Source: Streptomyces sp. SID10853 (lineage in GTDB: Bacteria > Actinomycetota > Actinomycetes > Streptomycetales > Streptomycetaceae). From it: 48,856 nt of DNA. The stretch spans positions 1 to 48,856 of the forward strand of contig NZ_JAAGLN010000021.1 in assembly GCF_010548145.1 (NCBI RefSeq), written 5' to 3'. How positions within the stretch are numbered: position 1 is the stretch's first letter; each line of letters starts with the position of its first letter. The notes below the pieces were generated by a model, which was given only the letters and a program-made list of their open reading frames with translations, was not told the DNA's origin and searched no databases. Below are positions 42,065-48,856 of the stretch, one piece after another. A program made the position numbers and the translations under genes.

Positions 42065-42460
42065 GCACAGGTGAGCACAGGCGGTCGCCCTGGGCCCTCG
42101 ACTCCGGGATGGTGCGCTTGATATGCGCCTGTGGCCAGGGGGACCGGGCGTTTACGTCGAGATCGGGGAGGGCTTGGCCGCACAGCGGGGCGGCGTGCGG
42201 CCGGCGGCATGATGGGGCTCGGTCGGAGAAAACCGTTGGCGCGCTGCCGGGGCCCGTGGCTAAGGTCTGCTGTGTTCTTCCGGCGGCCTGTTGCCGCCGG
42301 AGCCGGCCGATGCAAGGCAGGAGGTGTGACCGATGGCTGTCGTCGTGATGGGTGCTGTCCGCACCCGGAAGCTCATCCACTCCACCTCCGTGGCCTCCGG
42401 CTGATCCCTCTCTGATCTGTCTTCCTCCGCGCCAGTGCGCGCGGCGCCGGGGCCACCCTT
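42065..42460. other. rsgA upstream region with possible 23-aa leader peptide
   Basis: No full gene is seen. A short frame at 42333-42404 reads MAVVVMGAVRTRKLIHSTSVASG and stops inside the right copy of the 55-bp repeat. The left copy keeps the same last eight codons. It could be a leader peptide or the remnant of a gene once shared by both repeat copies. GC falls near 42470-42530. Confidence 0.35.
42376..42430. repeat. 55-bp direct repeat, right copy
   Basis: Matches 36991-37045 with one difference. It lies 45 bp upstream of the rsgA start and marks the right border of the accessory segment. Confidence 0.9.
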
Positions 42461-42475
42461 GTGAAGGGTCACCCC

Positions 42476-43612
42476 TTGTCTTTCTCTTCTTTCTCCCAGG
42501 CTTCATCCGCTTCAACCGCTTCATCCGCTTCCGCGCACCCGCTCGCCGCCTACGGCTGGGACGCGGACTGGGAGGCCGAGTTCGCCCCCTATGCCGCACA
42601 GGGTCTGCTGCCCGGCCGGGTCGTGCGGGTCGACCGTGGGCGGTGCGATGTCGTCACGACGGCCGGTCCGGTGCGGGCCGACACCGAGTACGTCGTACCG
42701 CGTGACCCCATGCGAGTCGTGTGCACCGGGGACTGGGCCGCGGTCGACCCGGCCGGTGATCCGCAGTTCGCGCGGGCGCTGCTGCCCCGCAGGACCGCCT
42801 TTGTGCGCTCGACCTCGTCCGACCGCTCCGAGGGCCAGATCCTGGCCGCCAACGTCGACCACGCGATCATCGCCGTGTCGCTCGCCGTCGAGCTCGACCT
42901 CGGGCGGATCGAGCGGTTCCTCGCGCTGGCGTGGGAGTCGGGCGCCACGCCGCTGGTCGTCCTCACCAAGGCCGACCTCGTACCGGACCCGACCGGGCTC
43001 TCGTATCTCGTCGAGGACGTCGAGACCACCGCACCGGGCGTGCAGGTGGTGCCCGTCAGCTCCGCCACCGGTGACGGCGTGGACGTCCTGGCCGCCCTCG
43101 TCGCCGGGGGCACCAGTGTGCTGCTCGGAGCGTCCGGCGCGGGCAAGTCGACCCTGGCCAACGCCCTGGTCGGCGAGGAGGTGATGGAGGTCCGGGCCAT
43201 CCGGGACGTGGACGGCAAGGGCCGGCACACCACCACCACCCGCAATCTGCTCCTCCTGCCCGGCGGAGGCGTCCTCATCGACACTCCGGGGCTGCGCGGT
43301 GTCGGGCTCTGGGACGCGTCGAGCGGGGTCAGCCAGGTCTTCGCCGAGATCGACGCGCTCGCCGGGCAGTGCCGTTTCCACGACTGCGCCCATGACACCG
43401 AACCCGGCTGCGCGGTGCTCGCGGCCATCGACGACGGCTCACTGCCGGTCCGCCGCCTGGAGAGCTACCGCAAGCTGGTCAGGGAGAACCAGCGCATCCT
43501 CGCGAGGACCGACGCCCGGATGCGCGCCGAGATCCGCCGGGACTGGAAGCTGAAGGGGGCGGAGGGCCGGGCCAACATGGAGGCCAAGCGCGGCAGGATC
43601 CGCAAGCCCTGA
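42476..43612 (+). CDS. rsgA: ribosome small subunit-dependent GTPase A
   Basis: A 378-aa circularly permuted GTPase that helps 30S ribosome maturation. An OB-fold domain (about 35-110) is followed by G4 TKAD (in VVLTKADLV), the P-loop GASGAGKST (218-226), a G2 region HTTTTRN and G3 DTPG. The C-terminal zinc site is CRFHDCAHDTEPGC. The start is uncertain: TTG at 42476 has GAAGGG 7 nt upstream, and a GTG at 42461 is in frame. The first 20 residues are an unusual Ser/Ala-rich run before the normal HPLAAYGWD start. Confidence 0.93.
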   Translation: MSFSSFSQASSASTASSASAHPLAAYGWDADWEAEFAPYAAQGLLPGRVVRVDRGRCDVVTTAGPVRADTEYVVPRDPMRVVCTGDWAAVDPAGDPQFARALLPRRTAFVRSTSSDRSEGQILAANVDHAIIAVSLAVELDLGRIERFLALAWESGATPLVVLTKADLVPDPTGLSYLVEDVETTAPGVQVVPVSSATGDGVDVLAALVAGGTSVLLGASGAGKSTLANALVGEEVMEVRAIRDVDGKGRHTTTTRNLLLLPGGGVLIDTPGLRGVGLWDASSGVSQVFAEIDALAGQCRFHDCAHDTEPGCAVLAAIDDGSLPVRRLESYRKLVRENQRILARTDARMRAEIRRDWKLKGAEGRANMEAKRGRIRKP

Positions 43613-43711
43613 ACAGCCCGGGGGCCGGTCCCCAGCCCTGAACAAGGCCGGGCACCGGCCCTCCCCAGCCCTGAACAAGGCCGGGGCCCCGGCCCTCCCC
43701 GGCCCTCCCCG
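43604..43711. repeat. threefold repeat of the rsgA 3' end
   Basis: AGCCCTGAACA occurs at 43605, 43634 and 43667; the first copy contains the rsgA stop codon. Copies two and three are followed by AAGGCCGGG and inverted GGCCGGGGCCCCGGCC-type sequence. The array could act as a terminator by stacked hairpins. Confidence 0.75.
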
Positions 43712-43814
43712 GCCTCTCTGGCTCCCTGACCCCGGCTCCCGGCCCCACCCCCGGGGCGCACTGTCCGATTCCCGCCAGCCGGGGGCCGGGCGCCGGGGCA
43801 CACTGGACTCCGTG

Positions 43815-45146
43815 ATGGATGAAGAGACCAGGTACGAGGCGGTGAGCAGCCGCGACGCGCGCTTCGACGGAGAGTTCTTCTTCGCCGTGCGCACCACCGG
43901 GATCTACTGCCGGCCCAGCTGTCCGGCCGTGACCCCCAAGCGCCGGAACGTCTGTTTCTATCCGACAGCGGCGGCGGCCCAGGGCGGCGGCTTCCGCGCC
44001 TGCCGCCGCTGCCGGCCGGACGCCGTGCCCGGGTCGGCCGCCTGGAACGTACGCGCCGACGTCGTCGGCCGCGCCATGCGCCTGATCGGCGACGGGGTGG
44101 TCGACCGCGAGGGTGTGCCGGGCCTCGCCGTACGGCTCGGGTACAGCACCCGGCAGGTCCAGCGGCAGCTGACCGCCGAGGTCGGCGCCGGCCCGGTCGC
44201 CCTGGCCCGCGCACAGCGCTCGCACACCGCCCGCGTCCTGCTCCAGACCACCGGGCTGCCCATCACGGAGATCGCGTTCGCCGCCGGGTTCGCCAGCGTG
44301 CGCCAGTTCAACGACACCATCCGGCAGATCTACGCCCGCACCCCGAGCGAGCTGCGGGCCGAGGCCGCCACCACCGTGCCCGGCGCCGCCCCCGGGACGG
44401 CCGCCGGTATCCCGCTGCGTCTCGCCCACCGCGGCCCCTACGCGGCGCGGGAGGTCTTCGACCTGCTGGCGCGGGAGGCGATCCCGCGGATCGAGGAGGT
44501 GCTCGGCACGCCCGGCTCCCGCACCTACCGGCGCACCCTGCGGCTGCCGTACGGCGCGGGTATCGCCGCGGTCGGCGAACGGTCGGCCGGGCGCTGGCTG
44601 GAGGCGCGGATCCATCTCACCGATCTGCGGGACCTGACCACGGCGGTGCAGCGGCTGCGCCGCCTCTTCGACCTGGACGCCGATCCGTACGCCATCGACG
44701 AGCGCCTCTCCGCCGACCCGCGTCTCGCACCGCTCGTCGCGCGCCGCCCGGGGCTGCGTTCGCCCGGTACGGCGGAGCCCGAGGAGTACGCGGTACGGGC
44801 GCTGGCCGGGCGGGAGAAGTCGCAGTGGCTGGTCGAGCGCTACGGCACACCGCTCGACCGGCCCTGCGGCGGCCTCACCCACCTCTTCCCCGCACCGGCC
44901 GAACTCCGCACCGACGAGCCGTCGCTGGGCGCCGTGTCCGGTGTACGCCTCGATCCGGGAGCCGACCGTGACGAGACCGAACAGGCGCTCCTCGCGCTGC
45001 CCGGGATGACCCCGCCGGCCGCCGCGCTGATCCGGATGCGGGCGCTCGGCGACCCCGATGTGACGCTCTCCGGCGAGCCGGGCTCGGAGATGTGGCGGCC
45101 CTGGCGCTCGTACGCGCTGCGGCACATCTGGCTCGATCAGCAGTGA
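43815..45146 (+). CDS. Ada/AlkA-type protein: methylation-sensor regulator with degenerate glycosylase domain
   Basis: A 443-aa protein in three parts. The Ada zinc domain carries four cysteines (C32, C36, C63, C66 from this ATG). An AraC-type HTH follows (about 85-180, LGYSTRQVQRQL and ITEIAFAAGFASVRQFNDTIR). The last part is AlkA N-terminal and HhH-GPD (about 195-443). In the last part the usual LPGIGPWTA is LPGMTPPAA. The segment after ALGDPD that normally carries the catalytic aspartate is shortened to VTLSGEPGSEMWRPW. DNA glycosylase activity is therefore doubtful, while methyl-phosphotriester sensing and gene activation may remain. A GTG lies directly before the ATG at 43815. Confidence 0.85.
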   Translation: MDEETRYEAVSSRDARFDGEFFFAVRTTGIYCRPSCPAVTPKRRNVCFYPTAAAAQGGGFRACRRCRPDAVPGSAAWNVRADVVGRAMRLIGDGVVDREGVPGLAVRLGYSTRQVQRQLTAEVGAGPVALARAQRSHTARVLLQTTGLPITEIAFAAGFASVRQFNDTIRQIYARTPSELRAEAATTVPGAAPGTAAGIPLRLAHRGPYAAREVFDLLAREAIPRIEEVLGTPGSRTYRRTLRLPYGAGIAAVGERSAGRWLEARIHLTDLRDLTTAVQRLRRLFDLDADPYAIDERLSADPRLAPLVARRPGLRSPGTAEPEEYAVRALAGREKSQWLVERYGTPLDRPCGGLTHLFPAPAELRTDEPSLGAVSGVRLDPGADRDETEQALLALPGMTPPAAALIRMRALGDPDVTLSGEPGSEMWRPWRSYALRHIWLDQQ

Positions 45147-45170
45147 GCCCCGGGGTAGTGGTGCACCGCG

Positions 45171-45536
45171 TCACTCCAGGCCCCAGCTGTGGATCTTCGC
45201 GGGGTGGATACGGATCAGCTCGTCGCTGAAGTGCGGGCCCAGTTCGTGCGGCCCGGTCAGCAGCTCGGCCTCACCCCTGATGTCCACCCCGCGCACCTGC
45301 CACGGCTGCACACTCACCACATCGTCCACGACCAGCGCCACCTTCGGATTGGCCTCCAGGTTGCGCCACTTCTTGGTCGTGCCCAGGGCGTAGCCCCCGA
45401 TCAGGATCGTCCCGTCCTCCTGCGGATAGAAGCCGACCGGGTTGGCCTGCGGCTGGCCCCTGGGGTCGACGGTGGCCAGCCGCCCCAGCCGCTGGGTGGC
45501 GAGATACGCGCGTTCGGCGTCGGTGAATTCACTCAT
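45171..45536 (-). CDS. PPOX-class F420-dependent oxidoreductase
   Basis: A 121-aa split-beta-barrel protein of the pyridoxamine-phosphate-oxidase-like superfamily. It has the typical opening FTDAERAYLATQRLGRLATVDPRGQPQANPVGF, then KKWRNLEANPKVALVVDD and a late RGEAELL. Mycobacterial and streptomycete members of this length bind F420 and reduce small substrates; a heme- or FMN-binding role is the alternative. It is convergent with the Ada-type gene, with only 24 bp between the stop codons. Confidence 0.87.
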   Translation of the reverse strand: MSEFTDAERAYLATQRLGRLATVDPRGQPQANPVGFYPQEDGTILIGGYALGTTKKWRNLEANPKVALVVDDVVSVQPWQVRGVDIRGEAELLTGPHELGPHFSDELIRIHPAKIHSWGLE

Positions 45537-45600
45537 GTGCCCAGCATCGCGCGCCGGCCCCGCCGCCGCAGCGGCGGCGCGGCCCGGCTCTCCCGCGGTG

Positions 45601-47973
45601 TTACCCCGGCAGACCCCAGCGGGCGGCCTGTTCGTTGGGCGTGACCGGCCGCACCGTCAGGTCGGGCCGGTCACCCGCAGCGGTGATGAGCGCGGACTCT
45701 CCCCTGCGGAGTGCGAGGGTGACGGTGCCGTCGCCCGCGTCCTCGTACCGCAGCCCGCGCCCGTGGCCGTCGCGTACGTCGATGCGGCCCGGGATCCCGT
45801 GGCGTACGGCGCACGGGGCGCCCGCCTCACTGGTCACCCTGACCCAGCGGGTCACCCCCTTCTCCCGTACCGCACTGAGCAGGAACGCCCCCTGGGTACG
45901 GAAGTCGTGCAGCACGAGGTCGCGCCAGACCGCCGGGACCGCGGGGAACACCCTGAGCACACCGCCCCACGACTGGCAGAGCATGTCGTGCAGCGACTGC
46001 GCCGCGGACAGCGGTGTCTCGATGACCGGGCCCGACTCCTTGTACATGGTGTTGGCCTGGATGAAGCGGGCCATCAGCTCACCGAGGTACTTCAGTGCGT
46101 CCTCGCCCTTGCCGAGCAGCGCGGACATCGAGGCGGCGCCGGTGAACGTGTAGCCCTGGAGGGCCCCTTCGAAGCCGACCCAGTGGGCCAGTGACTTCTC
46201 GATCAGCGCGCGTTCGTCCGGGGTGCGGCCGGTCAGCTCGTGGAGCGGGTAGACCGCGAGAAGATGCGAGTAGTGGCGGTGGGACATCGCGAAGGGGACA
46301 CCCGCGCCGATCATGAAGCCGTTCTCGTCGACCGGGTAGGGCACCAGCTTGGCCAGTACCTCCTGCCAGCGCTCCTTGAGCGGGTCCTTGACGCCGAGTA
46401 CGGCGGCCGAGTCGACCAGGGTGCGGCAGCCCCAGCGCAGCAGCATCAGGTCGTAGTTGGTGTCCGGGGCGTTGACCCCGTACTCGGGTGAGAAGGTGGC
46501 CGGCAGATGCAGTTTGCCGTCCTTGCCCGGGGTCAGGAAGTGCAGGTAGTAGTTGACGGCCTTGCGCAGCAGCGGGAAGAGCGTGTCGCGCAGGATCCGC
46601 TCGTCCATGGTGTGGCGGTAGCTCAGCCAGACGTTGTGCAGTGCCCAGGTGAGGTTGCCGACCTCGGGCGTGGGCGGGTCCTCGCCGGGGATGCCCACGC
46701 CGTAACCGCCGTTGGCGACGGTCGCGCCGTTGACCAGCTGGGGGTCGGTGGTGCGCGGGATGCCTGCGGAGTCCTTCCGGTACGGCGCCGCCAGCTGGTT
46801 CGAGAGGTTCTCCCGGAATTCCCCCAACGCCCTTGTCACCGCGTCGAGTTCCAGATGGTTCGAGCCGTGGATCAGCCAGTACTCCAGCTGGACGTTGAGA
46901 TTCCACCAGGTGTTGGGCCAGGGCGTCTCTTCCAGCCAGGGCCCTGAGGTCGCCATGACGGGGGCGTCGGCGCGGGCGGCGGAAGCGACCTTGTAGAGCT
47001 GGATCCAGTAGAAGCGCTGGATGCGGGCGTCCGGTACCGAGACGAAGCTCTTGCGGTAGTAGCGGTGCCACCAGGCGCGGTGGGCCGTCGCGTGTACGTC
47101 GAAGGGGACCGGCGCCACGGTGCGTATCAGCCGTACGGCGCGGTCGCGTGCGGTGCTCTTCGGGTGGGAGTGCGCCACCGTGGCGTACAGCGTGCGCCGG
47201 GCGCTGGGAGCGCCGTGGGCGCCGTGGGTGCGCTCCTGCCACGCGGTCACATGCTGGCCGCCCGCGAGGAGCGGCTGCACGGCGGTCGTCACCCCGCTGT
47301 GCTGCTCGGTCACGGCGGGCGGGTTGGCCGTGTAGCCGTCGGGGAGCGGCTTCGAGGCCGCACGCGGGCTGATCGCCTCGGCCGGGTGGAAGACCCAGCG
47401 GAAGTCCTTCTCGCCCTCGCTCGGGGTGACTTCGACGGCCAGCACGGAGAGCGAGTTGTGGACGAGGGCGCGCAGGGTGAGGGTGCCGCGGTCGGTGGTC
47501 AGGGTGCCGGTCAGCTCGGCGTCGCGCAGCCCCAGCCGCCAGTCGATGCCGGTGATGGTGCCGGCCGGTTCCAGCGTGAAGTAGCCGATGGGCAGCCGGG
47601 CGAGGCCGAAGAGCGAGCCGAACTCGGGGCGGTGGTCGGTGACCTCGGAGTGCTGGACGTTGAAGCGGACCGCGTTCCGGCCGGGCTCGGCGTAGATACC
47701 GGAACCGAGGTAGCCGTTGCCGAGGTACGGGCCCTCGTACCAGGTCTTCGGCATCTGCTGCCAGACGAGGTCGGCGTCGTCCAGGATCGCCTTCCAGCTG
47801 TCATCCGATGACTGAACGGTGGCCGGGGCAGGCCGGGGCGATACCGCCCGGCTGCCTCCGGGGGCGGCCTGCGCGGGTACGGCGGCCAGGCCCCCGGTGA
47901 GCAGGGCGCCGCCGATGGCGGTGCCGGTGGCGAGAACGGTGCGTCGTTTCGGTGGTTCGGATACAGCGGCCAT
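45601..47973 (-). CDS. Tat-exported glycoside hydrolase, GH95-like
   Basis: A 790-aa secreted enzyme. The signal has a twin-arginine motif (PPKRRTVLATG) and a hydrophobic stretch ending at VPAQA. An N-terminal beta-sandwich (about 40-290) and an (alpha/alpha)6 barrel follow. The barrel has WWNLNVQLEYW, where the N-x-N pair fits the GH95 active site, and SHRHYSHLLAVYP, the family's HRHxSHL hallmark. GH95 enzymes are 1,2-alpha-L-fucosidases or galactosidases; the exact sugar cannot be told. The ATG at 47973 has GGGAGG 6 nt upstream and is preferred to the one at 48000. Confidence 0.87.
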   Translation of the reverse strand: MAAVSEPPKRRTVLATGTAIGGALLTGGLAAVPAQAAPGGSRAVSPRPAPATVQSSDDSWKAILDDADLVWQQMPKTWYEGPYLGNGYLGSGIYAEPGRNAVRFNVQHSEVTDHRPEFGSLFGLARLPIGYFTLEPAGTITGIDWRLGLRDAELTGTLTTDRGTLTLRALVHNSLSVLAVEVTPSEGEKDFRWVFHPAEAISPRAASKPLPDGYTANPPAVTEQHSGVTTAVQPLLAGGQHVTAWQERTHGAHGAPSARRTLYATVAHSHPKSTARDRAVRLIRTVAPVPFDVHATAHRAWWHRYYRKSFVSVPDARIQRFYWIQLYKVASAARADAPVMATSGPWLEETPWPNTWWNLNVQLEYWLIHGSNHLELDAVTRALGEFRENLSNQLAAPYRKDSAGIPRTTDPQLVNGATVANGGYGVGIPGEDPPTPEVGNLTWALHNVWLSYRHTMDERILRDTLFPLLRKAVNYYLHFLTPGKDGKLHLPATFSPEYGVNAPDTNYDLMLLRWGCRTLVDSAAVLGVKDPLKERWQEVLAKLVPYPVDENGFMIGAGVPFAMSHRHYSHLLAVYPLHELTGRTPDERALIEKSLAHWVGFEGALQGYTFTGAASMSALLGKGEDALKYLGELMARFIQANTMYKESGPVIETPLSAAQSLHDMLCQSWGGVLRVFPAVPAVWRDLVLHDFRTQGAFLLSAVREKGVTRWVRVTSEAGAPCAVRHGIPGRIDVRDGHGRGLRYEDAGDGTVTLALRRGESALITAAGDRPDLTVRPVTPNEQAARWGLPG

Positions 47974-48118
47974 GACGCCTCCCGGCGGCTCGTCATCCAT
48001 GAATTCATCCGAGCTATCCCTCGGAGAAAGGTAGGCATGGCGCTGTGATGCGTCAATGAGTAGGGGCGGAGTCGAAAGAGATCCTATGTCTTGCGGGTGC
48101 TGTGGGGAGGGGGCGGTA

Positions 48119-48601
48119 TTACCCCCAGATGAGGGCGCCGAGCCAGGCGCCGGTGACGGTCAGGCAGGCGGTCAGCTCGACCAGCACCGCCGTGCCGATG
48201 GCCCGCATGACCGTGCGGGTGGATGCCCAGCCGGCCCGGTGGCCGCCGAGCCGTACCCACTCCGCGCCGAGGATCCCTCCGATGAAACCGGCGATACCGC
48301 CGAGCACGGGCACGATGAAGAACCCCACGATGCCCGCGGCCCCGCCGATGTAGACCGTCCTGCGCGGTGCTCCTGACTCACGCGGGCGGCGAGTGGGCAG
48401 CAGTGGGCGGAGGGCCTGGTTCAGCAGCAGGAGAGCCGTGGCGCCGGCGAGGATGCCCCAGGCCAGCCCGGTGGTGTCGGTCAGCGCCCACCAGGCGGCT
48501 GCGGCCCACACGATCGCCGGCCCCGGCACACCGGGGACCAGTACCCCCACCAGGCCGAGCAGCATCACCAGGCCGACCGCGACGAGCTGCCACAGACTCA
48601 T
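48119..48601 (-). CDS. DUF456-domain membrane protein
   Basis: A 160-aa membrane protein with four or five hydrophobic segments. The Gly-rich GGAAGIVGFFIVPVLGG, AGFIGGILGAEW pattern is the DUF456 hallmark. The frame is open to the window edge, but the upstream 84 residues are a His/Pro/Gln/Arg-rich repeat translation. The ATG at 48601 (start MSLWQLVAVGLVMLLG) begins the first membrane helix. Function unknown. Confidence 0.85.
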   Translation of the reverse strand: MSLWQLVAVGLVMLLGLVGVLVPGVPGPAIVWAAAAWWALTDTTGLAWGILAGATALLLLNQALRPLLPTRRPRESGAPRRTVYIGGAAGIVGFFIVPVLGGIAGFIGGILGAEWVRLGGHRAGWASTRTVMRAIGTAVLVELTACLTVTGAWLGALIWG

Positions 48602-48856
48602 CTGCCCAGCGTGCAGGAAGCGACCGTCTCCCGCAGCACGGCATCGGACCTCCGGCCACCGGGGCTGCGTGGGCCGCCGGGGTGCCTGGTGCGACTGGGG
48701 CCTCTGGTGTGGCTGGGTCGTCTGGTGTGGCCGGGGCGTCTGGTGCGGCCGGTTCGCGGGTCGCCTGTGCTGACTGCGTTGCCCAGGCCGCCTGCGTTGC
48801 CCGGGTCGCCTGTGCCGCCCGGTCGCCTGCGCCGCCGGGGTCGCCCGCGCCACCCG
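48602..48856. repeat. imperfect low-complexity repeats at the window end
   Basis: Loosely repeated units of GTCTGGTGTGGC and GGGTCGCCTGYGCC type occupy 48690-48850. No start codon with a plausible site or recognisable protein is seen in either direction. It could be part of a gene truncated by the window edge. Confidence 0.5.

Overview
This is a GC-rich actinobacterial chromosome segment, almost certainly from a Streptomyces or close relative. The evidence is the very high G/C third codon positions, frequent GTG starts, many ATGA stop/start overlaps, abundant GntR, TetR and membrane-kinase genes, a Tat-exported GH95-type hydrolase and an F420/PPOX-type protein. No rRNA, tRNA, CRISPR array or intact insertion sequence was seen. 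All calls rest on reading motifs by eye.

Layout. 1-4.6 kb: a small unknown gene and an orphan single-module NRPS (C-A-T-TE). 4.8-7.2 kb: a lipoprotein-type L,D-transpeptidase and an LtrA-family membrane protein. 7.2-23.2 kb: a catabolic locus. It holds an XdhC-type molybdenum-cofactor maturase, two FCD-type GntR regulators, a CoxG-like membrane protein and a three-subunit molybdenum hydroxylase (S, M, L) on the minus strand. A plus-strand operon follows: Zn alcohol dehydrogenase, Rieske dioxygenase alpha and beta, a small auxiliary protein, rubredoxin, flavin reductase, MHS-type transporter, Dabb protein, metal-dependent cyclase/hydrolase and C-N hydrolase. It ends in two strong hairpins. Four TTGTATAC-type palindromes sit upstream of its transcription units and look like a shared GntR operator. 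The gene set fits oxidation and ring opening of an unidentified aromatic, possibly N-heteroaromatic, compound. 23.4-25.4 kb: a second GntR gene coupled to an MFS exporter.

25.8-37.0 kb is the most unusual part: a compact signalling or conflict-like island. The minus-strand operon runs class III nucleotidyl-cyclase-like protein, 138-aa protein, PP2C phosphatase, membrane-anchored kinase-like protein, vWA protein and two small proteins. The vWA, PP2C and kinase genes match the TerY-P triad arrangement. Divergent from it are a Crp/Fnr-type cyclic-nucleotide-binding regulator, a transmembrane STAND/NB-ARC-like NTPase and an 81-aa protein, then an FHA protein and a receptor Ser/Thr kinase. Two short sequence tags link these proteins. 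One (TGDVSGTxVVGDxNxVxN) is shared by the NTPase and the 81-aa protein. The other ([VA]FAV[QH][HR]G[TD]) is shared by the 138-aa protein, the cyclase-like protein and the 81-aa protein. The 81-aa protein carries both and is a candidate adaptor.

37.0-42.4 kb: an accessory segment bracketed by a 55-bp direct repeat. It holds a DoxX-like remnant, a TetR/SDR pair with two matched operators, a serine hydrolase, a FAD monooxygenase and an ArsR regulator with a 12-bp-arm operator. 42.4-48.9 kb: rsgA, an Ada/AlkA-type gene whose glycosylase part looks degenerate, a PPOX protein, a Tat-exported GH95-like hydrolase and a DUF456 membrane protein.
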